From a virus, in the IMG/VR virus record IMGVR_UViG_3300047548_000785, positions 1 through 64,000 of that record: DNA of 64,000 nt. The stretch is one strand, 5' to 3'. Below are positions 22,801 to 30,463 of this stretch, piece after piece (position 1 is the stretch's first letter; each line of letters starts with the position of its first letter). The notes beneath the pieces were generated by a model. That model was not told the origin of the DNA. It did no database searches and saw nothing but the letters and a program-made list of their open reading frames with translations. The position numbers and the translations under genes were made by a program.

Positions 22801-25800
22801 CAAATTGATGAAGCTTCAAGGCAGGTAGTGGTACAACCAAATACCTGGACCAGGGTTTCACATTCACGCATAGCCTCAAGCACTACGCATACAGTACGAC
22901 TCTTACTTGCTAACGGTGGCGGTATTATGTTTGTTGATAATGCACTATTTGAAAAGGGTTCCTCTGTACTCAGCTACTTTGATGGTGAGACAACCAATCC
23001 AGATGCCGACTTAGAGTATGACTGGTCTGGTACTGCACATCAATCATCAAGTACGCTTTCTGGTACCGCAGTGGCTGGCTATACAAATAACGGAAGTGTT
23101 GCACTAATCCAATCTTCGGTTTGGGATTCAACAGGAAGCAAATCTATGAGAATGGTATCGCTTTCAAAATCTAATGAATCTGGTACTAGTGGTGCTCTTT
23201 ATAACATAAGTACTTTGACTAATGGTAAGAAGTATACGGCAATGGTTAAGTATAGACTAACATCCCCACTCGTTGGTGATAAAAATCCAGAATATCTAAC
23301 ATTGCGTGCTGCTAATTCGAGTGGAACGACAGTTGTTCGCACATCAAATGGATCAAATACAACTGGAGTACACGAGCTGAAACTTGTATTTACAAAAACA
23401 TCAGAGATTACGGCAATACATTTATCTAGCGGTGTAGGGTCTGGTGCTGGAACAGTATGGTGGGACGACTTCTTAATTGTTGAGGGCGAATACAATGGAA
23501 CATATTTTGACGGGGACAGCGTAGACTCTGAAGTTATTGGTGAAAATGTTTTTGAATGGACTGGTACACCACATGCTTCTGCTTCTACAAAATCAATACT
23601 ACAAACAAGTTTACTAACAACAATGGTTAGCCCTTCGCTCGGATCTGTTGAAGACTTCAATGCTGAGATGGAATCAATTGCTTTTTCAGCATGGATATAC
23701 CCATTTGCAAGAATTATCGATGCCTATATTGGATACAGATATACAGACGTGAACGGTATCGATATCGAACATATTCAAAAATTTGATATTAATCAGCAAG
23801 ATACCTGGAGCTTAATTTCCTATTCGTTTAAACTACCAACACAGTTTACAAATCTAAGAATGGTAATTAAAACTCTGGTTGCCCTTCCCACCAAAACACC
23901 AACCACAGATAGCTACAAGTTCTTGGTACATGGAATGACAGCTGGACAATGGTCTGAATCATTCTTTACACGTTCTTTAGGAGCTACCGTTCAAGAACTT
24001 ACAGATGAAATTGCTGTTTCTGGTACTGGAGTTTTTGCTAATGCATATGGTTTGCAACGGAATAATGGATATTATATGGCATACGATAACCGATTGGCTG
24101 CTCGTAATACTGGTATTCCAATGGTATATGGTGCTACAAATAGTACTAAGATTACACCAGCACCAACTGCTGGGGACCCATCATTTGTTTTTCCAGGGCT
24201 AGGTTTTATGAATGCTTCTGGACAGTATGCAAATCTTACATTAGAGTTGTGGCTTAAAATTCAGTCTTCAGCAACTCAACCAAGAAGAATATTGGGACCA
24301 GTAGCAGAAGGATCAACAGACGGACTATACGTTAATGATGGTCTTTTAGTTCTTAAAGTTGGAGAAAGTTTTGACTCCTACTTTATTAAAGAATGGGATC
24401 GACCAATGTTAGTTGCAATTAAGCTAAAAGGTGATTCAGCACTACTATCAATTAATGGTGAAGAAGTTATTAGCTTAACGCTAGATCCATCGCAAGTGGA
24501 ATTTCCAACAGAATTTATTACAATAGATAACGTAATCAAAAAACAAGACTTTATTGGTATTTATGCATATGAAGATGTGCCATCAATTGAGATTGACTGT
24601 ATTGGAATTTATCCATATATTGTTCCAGATATTGTTGAAAAGCGACGTTTTGTCTACGGCCAAGGTGTAGATGTTCCAGAAGCAATTGTTGGATCTGGAT
24701 CAGACTCAACTGTTACTATTGATTATCCAGTTGCAAACTATGCAAAAAATTATCTATATCCAGATATTGGTAGATGGAACCAGGGTATTAACGAAAACCT
24801 AGAAATTAACAATACATCTATTAGCTCACCAACCTATGAACTACCAACACTATTCTTTTCTAATGAGTCAGAGTCTTCGTGGTACTCGGATATTGAGTCA
24901 ATCCAAGTTTCTGGTCTAGAGCCATTTATTAATCTTAAACCTAATGTACTTTATGATGAAGCAGTAAGTGTTTGGGATAATACCGAAGCATATATATTAT
25001 TTGATTCAATTAGTACTTTGTCACAAGATCTTGAAGCTTTTTATGGTATATTTATGCCAAACTATTCTGCTGGTGTCAAGCAAACGCTTTTCTTTATAGA
25101 AGATGAAGAGTCGAGCAATTACTTTGAGATATTTATTAATGAAGACAATGAAATTGTATATGAGTTAGCAGTTGCTAATTCTGATACTGCCGGTGGGTAT
25201 GACAAAGAAGTTATTTATACATATCAATCAGAAGAGAGTACTATGATTCCAGTCGGAATTAATATTGATAGTTTTGCAAATACTTATGGCGGAAACGTTC
25301 TTGACTTCTTTGGCAAAGTGTCAACACTTAAGTTTTATGTTGCAGGAAGTCGGTTCCTTGAAAACACATTTGATGGAAACATTGTTTCTGTTGGATTCTG
25401 TACAGCTCGAAACCTACAAAAAATTCTAAGTCTATTCAATACAAATGGAACTATTATGACTTTGGAAGACTACGAGTCTGATGTACGCTTGTATGATGGT
25501 GGTAATGTTGTTACAACAATTTGGGAGGCAACAGTTGATGCAGGTAACACATTCTTTGGATCATCGTCTTCTGGATTTATTTCAATAGTAGACGGTGGAA
25601 GCCCATTTGGTATTCTAACAACTGCTGCTCAACGTCATACCGCTAGCTATACCTTATTGCCTAAGAACTACCTTGGCAAGTTTATGCTGGATATTGCTAC
25701 TAATGGGTACTGGCAAGACCATGTACCATTGGGATATTTTGGTAAATATGTAAATGCTGGTGATGGAACCGAATATTATGAATTAGATTTCTTGCAGTTT

Positions 25801-27093
25801 AATATTTCATACCCAAATATTCACAAATATTTAGAGGGCATTTATGATACAGAAAATTCAGTTGTTAAAACATTTGTGTCTTTCGACTATATGCAAGATG
25901 ACGCATCAATTGACATTGTTGGATATACAGATGGCAATAATGAGCCAAGACTAACTAGGCTCGAACCTGCACCTAGCTCTAATGTTATTACACCAGGATC
26001 AAACTGGGCAGAAACATTGTATGAAATTACTAATGATACAGTTATTTATCCACCATCAGATACCGACTTTAACGACCTAGCTTTGGTATTGCATGTTGAA
26101 GTTATTTCAAATGGCATTATGGAGAGTCCAGTAGAAATTGAGTCTTTGCAAATAGCATCAACTGCACTTAATTCGTTTGTGCCAAATCCGGTGGGTACTA
26201 AAAATGGAAAAGAAATCTTCCCCTACCTACGCTCTTCTGGTTACTTTGACTATAAGGGTAAAAACCCATACTCAATCTATAAAGGAACGTCTCCATACCT
26301 TTACCTCACAGGTAATAGCGGAATTAAACTACTTGACTTTAAAGAAAATGCCATTGATAGAGGAATCAGTATTCCAATTAATACTGAAAAAACACCATAC
26401 TATAAGTTATCCGCCATTCAGCTTTCAGCTAGATATGATGCTGAAACTTTTCCAAATAGAGTTGTTGAAGTCATGGAAGTTGAAAGCAAAGAAGGAACCT
26501 TTAAAATTTATATGGCTCCAGAAGATGGTAGAGGAACGCGAGCAAGATTGTACCCAGTTGATGCACAAACTGGACTACCATATAATAATCTAGTTTTCTT
26601 TGTTAATGGCATACCAGTAACAGAGGCAATTGTTGAGATCAATTCCTGGTTTATGATAGCAATTGTGTTTAATTCTGCATTAGACTTTAGCTCAGCTAGT
26701 GGTGCTATTCGAATGACTGGACCACTCCTATTCAATAATCTTAGTTACTACAAAACTAGAGAAAGTGACGAGGTTAATAGGTCTACATACCGTAAATGGT
26801 TTGGTGTCTCTGTTATCGATGGTGAAGGAGTGCCTTGGGATTACTGGAAGAGTGGGGTACCAGAAATTGGTGTGCCGCAATCAGAATGGGCAATTCAACC
26901 ATTTACGTGGAGAACAGTGCTTTATGCAACACTTCTTCCATCCGCCGCTGTTGACGGAGAAACGCTTTATCGTAAGTTTACGGGTACCAATAGGTTTACA
27001 GTAGACACAGACAGCCTACTTCGTATTCGTAACTATAAGTATTCTGCTTATAACGCTACTGGGTGGCAAACAAAAGTTACTTCACCTGTATAA
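16879..27093 (+). CDS. Giant multidomain tail protein, 3404 aa
   Basis: One uninterrupted frame of 10.2 kb. An N-terminal structural region is followed by an Fn3-like domain (about 155-255), two putative Ig-like He_PIG domains (about 260-440, with the GLPSGLSISSSTGAITGTP signature), then nine carbohydrate-binding-like modules between about 520 and 2250. Each module ends with Y(F/Y)(D/N)G, an acidic stretch, W-x-G and an S-rich tail; these ends lie near 19198, 19891, 20458, 20938, 21499, 22003, 22507, 22975 and 23503. A concanavalin/laminin-G-like domain follows (about 2450-2575), and a second beta-rich part runs to a short cap. Probably a large side fibre or tail-tip protein with multivalent glycan binding. 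Similar YFDG modules occur in actinobacteriophage minor tail proteins. Confidence 0.85.
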   Translation: MAIITYLSNNSTPDSGSSWASSNVYSLWYPNVAVAAAHDGTFPIYVNYAALKIRSNVSSPALITSLLLKNNTSTWLSDNSPTAPYSTTTTSEIGFGFSDVVFLNTDGSLKVEVNSSAPPSLYFNTASVTGAAIKNATTDATIFSDKTIFGYLNYIAVPSSPGITNISNITNDGFSFKVSVPSFTGGESINGYRIQIATDTAFTQNLQTQDISYDGTNTTVNVTGKNPNTRYYIRAFAKNPLWSFAGKGSQWSNTATVQTAIYLPTFSDSSIVSSAYTGLSYSDQVTATSSALAGSITYAATGLPSGLSISSSTGAITGTPTTVGNSAITFTATNTDGQTVSPTRYLFITDSATLWFGPNLLDTAKTGLNYTANVYAFNATSYSVSTGQLPSGISLNTTTGEISGKTYDIGSFTFDITANISTDGGSGSITKTFTMTSEKSNVSAGLVSTPSNLYAERVYAEQPLALWSMDENVDYISKISENQRDMAQNWDVLNGDAAEFSDVTFTPPMASMINMVTVPDYEESPDAVLEATNLVTNPSMETGGASGIVIRENLIQNPTMDGIVPSSSQSIATNLATNPNMVTTSGTTTIRENLLANPSFEKVANGTDIVRSNLISNPSFELNTSGWTNLANTLLSRVPDNSIVGSYVAKLEATAGGTGSNFFAANTGSALNLVDPDKTYTFSVYVKSTTAKTIGIRHAWVDASQNVIGSINTFSATSLSANTWTRISTTQTAPENAYRVSVGVIGSASESWAPGDIIYIDGAMLEDSLVATTYFDGSLQDSLSEYYSWTETEHNSPSIQTAQLVTTLTNIAPNPNMAETDGVVDVKRNHANNPVAKYVGGSVDPAKQVSRTNLVANSSFETVTIGWQAIGTATLAPDGGQFFDGLSSAKLTCLAVGDGIEQVLGERPTVSPNTPYTLSVYVKGEAGKKAILLLDWFDASDTYISQVSSSSYTMTGDWQRMYFFGAISPNNAVTASINVRNLTSGAHTFYLDAVLFESSRILEPYFNGNTTDQLGFEYVWADIENNSVSRQLSEQIVIKENKIYNPSFENGFFGWSDVGINFYGFELSSDVAPGLSTKSLQVIAGANSGLKNLGIQALPSTQYTFSAWIKGPAGKTSILGVRYYDSSMTELSSPFPNFSSSIPFTGDWQRAYFTFTSPANTAYVEPEIQVQDISLTTFYVDDVMLEEGSTLNNYYDGNSVPSEGLRYKWSDEINDSTSIMYALPAKGFDCSGTQSIMYASNDATTESFARYYATSTHNNIIEVGAVSGLAIGTQYLFKAQVRSSTSRTFDYLIGANGQVSVALVPYTWKEVNMLYTVSATNTNVQLTLPSMVAGETFDIKEVLVEKTSGFSRPYFDGDFVSTDSDLTYGWRGEPHDSNSVLLGAKVYGVADDNGLDIRAFRSEAWSANGTRSLRIINYGGFNNDGITIASVDQTTYGSLNIPQLLPGKTYTVKAVARLNGTVSGSTYSRSICFATGSTIVSYVQAPNTIGTHELSLTFTVPADSTNHRIFLTSSGYNNPYNYDMWWDKLLIVRGEYDGLYFDGDTANEEDRYYSWAGEPSKSVSYRQGLGLYGWTGVNAAPVYELGHSRSGTASAFMRVSDNVEYPRMTSDNVPVLSGFSYSASAYMQLASDTNSRISIDWKDSAGVLISRSETSIATSPTGRISVSGVAPDGATQASVSLGFDDGTIASTQLSFDDVLFEQSPTINSYFDGDSLSVDGLSEGTIDWSGDDHASSSTVIEAGINDFSSILGKTSTYSISSVDFSGGKAARVFLRSSSQTDIAVNTVNTTEGNTYTLLIKARANSRSQIVYPQISGDVGDPVLLQQGVWTEIRMIGTAVTGATETVGLRLLNSMGHQFGDTIDIDYAMVVDGEYYNGYFDGSISNSELDGTVSWFGTPNNSISTLSGPEIYFWNGYNGGIVSSSSTVSNDSGYSALVLTSASDEGITSSPMPTVIGEPYTFSAYIYVKKQENVTIQIDEASRQVVVQPNTWTRVSHSRIASSTTHTVRLLLANGGGIMFVDNALFEKGSSVLSYFDGETTNPDADLEYDWSGTAHQSSSTLSGTAVAGYTNNGSVALIQSSVWDSTGSKSMRMVSLSKSNESGTSGALYNISTLTNGKKYTAMVKYRLTSPLVGDKNPEYLTLRAANSSGTTVVRTSNGSNTTGVHELKLVFTKTSEITAIHLSSGVGSGAGTVWWDDFLIVEGEYNGTYFDGDSVDSEVIGENVFEWTGTPHASASTKSILQTSLLTTMVSPSLGSVEDFNAEMESIAFSAWIYPFARIIDAYIGYRYTDVNGIDIEHIQKFDINQQDTWSLISYSFKLPTQFTNLRMVIKTLVALPTKTPTTDSYKFLVHGMTAGQWSESFFTRSLGATVQELTDEIAVSGTGVFANAYGLQRNNGYYMAYDNRLAARNTGIPMVYGATNSTKITPAPTAGDPSFVFPGLGFMNASGQYANLTLELWLKIQSSATQPRRILGPVAEGSTDGLYVNDGLLVLKVGESFDSYFIKEWDRPMLVAIKLKGDSALLSINGEEVISLTLDPSQVEFPTEFITIDNVIKKQDFIGIYAYEDVPSIEIDCIGIYPYIVPDIVEKRRFVYGQGVDVPEAIVGSGSDSTVTIDYPVANYAKNYLYPDIGRWNQGINENLEINNTSISSPTYELPTLFFSNESESSWYSDIESIQVSGLEPFINLKPNVLYDEAVSVWDNTEAYILFDSISTLSQDLEAFYGIFMPNYSAGVKQTLFFIEDEESSNYFEIFINEDNEIVYELAVANSDTAGGYDKEVIYTYQSEESTMIPVGINIDSFANTYGGNVLDFFGKVSTLKFYVAGSRFLENTFDGNIVSVGFCTARNLQKILSLFNTNGTIMTLEDYESDVRLYDGGNVVTTIWEATVDAGNTFFGSSSSGFISIVDGGSPFGILTTAAQRHTASYTLLPKNYLGKFMLDIATNGYWQDHVPLGYFGKYVNAGDGTEYYELDFLQFNISYPNIHKYLEGIYDTENSVVKTFVSFDYMQDDASIDIVGYTDGNNEPRLTRLEPAPSSNVITPGSNWAETLYEITNDTVIYPPSDTDFNDLALVLHVEVISNGIMESPVEIESLQIASTALNSFVPNPVGTKNGKEIFPYLRSSGYFDYKGKNPYSIYKGTSPYLYLTGNSGIKLLDFKENAIDRGISIPINTEKTPYYKLSAIQLSARYDAETFPNRVVEVMEVESKEGTFKIYMAPEDGRGTRARLYPVDAQTGLPYNNLVFFVNGIPVTEAIVEINSWFMIAIVFNSALDFSSASGAIRMTGPLLFNNLSYYKTRESDEVNRSTYRKWFGVSVIDGEGVPWDYWKSGVPEIGVPQSEWAIQPFTWRTVLYATLLPSAAVDGETLYRKFTGTNRFTVDTDSLLRIRNYKYSAYNATGWQTKVTSPV

Positions 27094-27095
27094 TA

Positions 27096-27104
27096 TGGTA
27101 TACT
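27096..27104 (+). promoter_or_regulatory. Extended -10 element upstream of 27106
   Basis: TGGTATACT, with the ATG codons at 27106 and 27112 only 1 and 7 nt downstream. If used, the message would start at the second ATG without a leader. Confidence 0.4.
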
Positions 27105-27105
27105 T

Positions 27106-27492
27106 ATGGTTATGGACAAAATAATGAAGGGCCAAATTGGTAAAACTAAGATTCAGGTTATTGAAGAACCTTTCTCTAATGCAGGCTTATATATATGGGT
27201 AAAGCCAGATGGTAAGGCTTTTACTGGTGGAAATAATGACCCACTTTGTATTGAGTCAATGCGAGGAGATCAGTCTAAGATTGACGAACTAACAAAAGCT
27301 GCTGCCTATTATGGACAACCAGAAGGTCAGGCAGTGTTTTTCCCAAATCAAAGAATGGTTAGTGACGAAACACATAGCGAACAGGTTGATCGTATGGTTA
27401 ACGGATTAATACCATCTGAAAATGACCTTGGTGCACTAATTGCAGCTAAAAAGACTATTGAGACATATGGAGCTGATGCATATAATGCATAA
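27106..27492 (+). CDS. Hypothetical protein upstream of portal, 128 aa
   Basis: Begins MVMDKIMKGQIGKTKIQVIE. Mixed alpha/beta, soluble, no motif recognised. The second Met (27112) fits a leaderless start better than the first. Its end overlaps the portal start by 8 nt, so the two are coupled and it may act in capsid assembly. It is not a terminase: no Walker motif and far too short for a large subunit. A small-subunit role cannot be excluded but nothing supports it. Confidence 0.7.
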   Translation: MVMDKIMKGQIGKTKIQVIEEPFSNAGLYIWVKPDGKAFTGGNNDPLCIESMRGDQSKIDELTKAAAYYGQPEGQAVFFPNQRMVSDETHSEQVDRMVNGLIPSENDLGALIAAKKTIETYGADAYNA

Positions 27493-29089
27493 TGACGGAT
27501 TAACTAGACTTGAAATTCCACTTAAATTGGATGACGTTATTGATGATGATACCAATAAGATTCTCGATCCATTTAATAAAACATGGGATGAAATTAAAGA
27601 TTACCATGGCCTAGACGTTAACTTTAAACGACGCAATACCAGAATCGCAAAAGCAGAGGCATCAGAAGCCTATCTAGATTCAGCTAGTGCAATTGACAGC
27701 GGTATTGATGGAGCCAAGTCTAAAAAGCTTAACCCAGGAGCTGTATATCGTAATGCTTATGGTATTTTTGATATCATTACACCACCCTATGATGTTTATC
27801 AGCTTGCTGGATACTATGACACTTCCTTTGCTAATCACGCAGCTATTGACGCTAAGGTAGAAAACACTGTCGGACTAGGATATGATTTTACCGTTTCCGA
27901 TAAGACGATGCTAAAGCTTGAAATGAGTGAAAATAAAACTGCAGTTGAAAAGGCTAGAAAACGTATTGAACGTTTAAAAGTAGAACTCAGGGACTGGCTT
28001 GAAAGCCTTAATCAAGACGAGAGTTTTACAAGCATTATGGAAAAGGTTTACACAGATGTTCATTCTGTAGGAAATGGCTATATTGAAGTTGGTCGTAAAA
28101 TTAATGGAGAGATTGGATATATTGGTCATATCCCAGCAACAACTGTTCGTGTACGTCGCCTACATGATGGTTTTGTTCAAATGATTTCTAATAAAGTAGT
28201 TTACTTTAGAAATTTTGGGGCATCTAATCCAAACCCAATCACACAAGATCCACGTCCTAATGAGATAATCCACATTAAGGAATACTCTCCTCTTAATACT
28301 TTTTACGGTGTACCAGATGTTATTGCTGCCATGCCTTCACTTCTGGGTGACGCACTTGCATCACAATATAACATTGATTATTTTGGTAACAAGGCAGTTC
28401 CTAGATATGTTGTTACACTAAAGGGTGCATCACTTTCTACAGAAGCAGAAGATAAACTATTTAAGTTTTTGCAAACCAACCTTAAGGGTCAATCCCACAG
28501 AACATTGTACATTCCTTTGCCAGGAGACTCTGACACCAATAAGGTTGAGTTTAAGATGGAACCGATTGAAAACGGTGTACAAGAAGGATCATTCCACAAC
28601 TATCGCCAACAGGTCCGTGATGATATTCTGATTGCCCATCAAGTACCATTATCTAAACTTGGTGGATCTGATTCTTCAGCAATTGCAGCTTCTTTAGCTC
28701 AAGATCGTACATTTAAGGAACAGGTTGCAAGGCCTGCACAGCGTAATTTGGAAAAAATTCTTAATAAGATTATTCGTGAAAAGACAGACATTCTAGATTT
28801 CAAGTTTAATGAGCTTACATTGACAGACGAAAATGTACAATCACAAATTCTAGAACGCTATGTACGTAATAAGATTATGGTTCCCAACGAAGCTCGTGAA
28901 GCAATTAACTTGCCACAACGTCCAGATGGTGACGAGCCAATGGAGATGTCTTCAAGACAAGCAGCAGATGCAACTGCAAACCAAATGCAAACACGTGAAC
29001 GTGATGCTGAAAGGTCTGCCAACCAATCTGATGGGGATGCCACTGTAGAAGGTCGCAATGCCCAGGGCGAGGGTCCTGCATCATCTTAA
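27485..29089 (+). CDS. Portal protein
   Basis: 534 residues from ATG 27485 (MHNDGLTRLEIPLKLDD); the frame opens upstream at 27440, but that part lies wholly within the previous gene. Portal features: AGYYDTSFANHAAIDAKV near the N-terminus, a clip/stem segment with GNGYIEVGRKINGEIGYI, the NEIIHIKEYSPLNTFYGVP motif shared by many siphovirus portals, then YNIDYFGNKAVPRYVV. The polar C-terminal 60 residues are Gln/Glu-rich. Forms the dodecameric ring at the capsid vertex through which DNA passes. Confidence 0.9.
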   Translation: MHNDGLTRLEIPLKLDDVIDDDTNKILDPFNKTWDEIKDYHGLDVNFKRRNTRIAKAEASEAYLDSASAIDSGIDGAKSKKLNPGAVYRNAYGIFDIITPPYDVYQLAGYYDTSFANHAAIDAKVENTVGLGYDFTVSDKTMLKLEMSENKTAVEKARKRIERLKVELRDWLESLNQDESFTSIMEKVYTDVHSVGNGYIEVGRKINGEIGYIGHIPATTVRVRRLHDGFVQMISNKVVYFRNFGASNPNPITQDPRPNEIIHIKEYSPLNTFYGVPDVIAAMPSLLGDALASQYNIDYFGNKAVPRYVVTLKGASLSTEAEDKLFKFLQTNLKGQSHRTLYIPLPGDSDTNKVEFKMEPIENGVQEGSFHNYRQQVRDDILIAHQVPLSKLGGSDSSAIAASLAQDRTFKEQVARPAQRNLEKILNKIIREKTDILDFKFNELTLTDENVQSQILERYVRNKIMVPNEAREAINLPQRPDGDEPMEMSSRQAADATANQMQTRERDAERSANQSDGDATVEGRNAQGEGPASS

Positions 29090-29142
29090 ATAAAAATAGT
29101 GTATAATAGTAACAAAACTATAACAATGCATAAAAAAGGGTA

Positions 29143-29148
29143 TATAAT
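29143..29148 (+). promoter_or_regulatory. -10 box before the protease/scaffold gene
   Basis: TATAAT 8 nt upstream of the ATG at 29157, no ribosome-binding site between. Another TATAAT, preceded directly by TG, lies at 29102-29107. Confidence 0.4.
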
Positions 29149-29156
29149 AAAGTAGT

Positions 29157-30434
29157 ATGACTATTTCTAAAGCACACTTTGAATCAGAAGGCGACAACGT
29201 TCGTCTATCAATGCCATTCAGCAAGGTAGATCAGGAACGTCGCATCGTCTCTGGTTTTGCTACCCTCGATAACATTGACAAGCAGCAAGACATTGTCACA
29301 ACTGAGGCATCCCTAAAAGCATTTGCTAAATTCCGTGGGAATATTAGAGAGATGCACCAACCATCTGCAATCGGTAAAATGGTATCTTTCAAAGAAGATA
29401 AATACTTTGACCCAGAAACTAAAAAGTTTTATTCTGGGGTTTACGTATCTGCATATGTTTCTAAGGGTGCACAGGATGCATGGGAAAAAGTGCTAGATGG
29501 TACATACACAGGTTTTTCTATTGGTGGCCGTATGAATAAGTGGGATGACGCTTATGACGAAAAAATGGATGCATCAATTCGCATTATTAAAGACTACGAT
29601 CTAGTTGAGCTATCTTTGGTTGATAACCCTGCGAATCAGTTTGCCAGCATTCTATCTGTTGAAAAGGTAGATGGCGTAAACGTAGTTACTGGAGATAACG
29701 TCAATCTTGAAATTGAAAATGTATTTTGGGATAAAGAGTCTGGACTAGTAATGCTTTCTGAAAAAGAGGTTGCAGTTAGTCCAACCTCTGGTGCACCAAT
29801 GCAAAATATAGGCTTCGTTGAGAAAAACGATGGAGATAAAACCAATATGATAAAGTTCTTAGTTGATAGTGCTAAAGGCATTAATACAATTGAGATTAAT
29901 AAGGAGGATAACATGACAGAAGAAATCGTAAATGATGCAGTTGCAGAAGAAGTAACTGTTGATGAAACTGTTGAGATCGCTCCAGAGGCAGATGCCGAAG
30001 TTGAAGCCACAGCTGTAGAGACTGAAAAGGCAGACATGCCTTCAGGCAGCTCAGCTGCAGGTGAAGACGAGGAAGAGGACGAAGAGGAAGAGTCCGAAGA
30101 CGAAGAGGTATCAAAGTCAAAAGAAGAAGAAGCTGTTAAAGCAGCTACTGAACTTAAGGATGCCGTTACATCAGCCTTTAGCGAAATCACAGCAGTAATT
30201 AAATCACTTAGTGAAGAAATTGCTGCACTTAAGAAGTCCCAAGAACTCACAGATGCAAAACTTGCAGATGCTGAAAAGGGATTTGAAGATCTTGGAAAGT
30301 CCATTGATGCTCTAGAAGCAGATACAGCTTTCCGTAAGTCTGGCGATCTGGGCGAGATCGTACAGGAACCAGCAATGGTTGAAAAATCAGTATGGGGCGG
30401 ACGTTTCCTCACAAATGCCGATCTACTGAAATAA
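29157..30434 (+). CDS. XkdF-like capsid maturation protease fused to scaffold
   Basis: 425 residues. Residues 1-165 resemble the XkdF/HK97-type prohead serine protease: H67 in REMHQP, S121 in YTGFSIGGRM, and acidic residues in VELSLVDNPAN as the likely third member. A linker leads to an acidic coiled-coil scaffold (about 253-400) with a Glu/Asp run and repeated Leu heptads. Such fusions supply both the internal scaffold and the enzyme that removes it during head maturation. An in-frame internal start at 29913 is described separately. Sits directly before the major capsid gene, as expected. Confidence 0.85.
   Translation: MTISKAHFESEGDNVRLSMPFSKVDQERRIVSGFATLDNIDKQQDIVTTEASLKAFAKFRGNIREMHQPSAIGKMVSFKEDKYFDPETKKFYSGVYVSAYVSKGAQDAWEKVLDGTYTGFSIGGRMNKWDDAYDEKMDASIRIIKDYDLVELSLVDNPANQFASILSVEKVDGVNVVTGDNVNLEIENVFWDKESGLVMLSEKEVAVSPTSGAPMQNIGFVEKNDGDKTNMIKFLVDSAKGINTIEINKEDNMTEEIVNDAVAEEVTVDETVEIAPEADAEVEATAVETEKADMPSGSSAAGEDEEEDEEEESEDEEVSKSKEEEAVKAATELKDAVTSAFSEITAVIKSLSEEIAALKKSQELTDAKLADAEKGFEDLGKSIDALEADTAFRKSGDLGEIVQEPAMVEKSVWGGRFLTNADLLK
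29913..30434 (+). CDS. Nested scaffold protein from internal in-frame start
   Basis: ATG 29913 is in frame with the protease gene (codon 253) and is preceded by AAGGAGG with ideal spacing, the best ribosome-binding site of the neighbourhood. It would produce a 173-residue protein equal to the acidic coiled-coil scaffold alone. This mirrors the lambda arrangement of C protease and nested Nu3 scaffold. The separate product is inferred from sequence only. Confidence 0.65.
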   Translation: MTEEIVNDAVAEEVTVDETVEIAPEADAEVEATAVETEKADMPSGSSAAGEDEEEDEEEESEDEEVSKSKEEEAVKAATELKDAVTSAFSEITAVIKSLSEEIAALKKSQELTDAKLADAEKGFEDLGKSIDALEADTAFRKSGDLGEIVQEPAMVEKSVWGGRFLTNADLLK

Positions 30435-30463
30435 AAAATTAAAATCACTGGGAGGTGAAATAT

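Noticed and set aside
29636-30448. 270-residue leftward frame opposite the protease/scaffold gene
   Set aside because: Ser-rich mirror of the Glu/Asp-rich scaffold codons; an artefact of codon composition.
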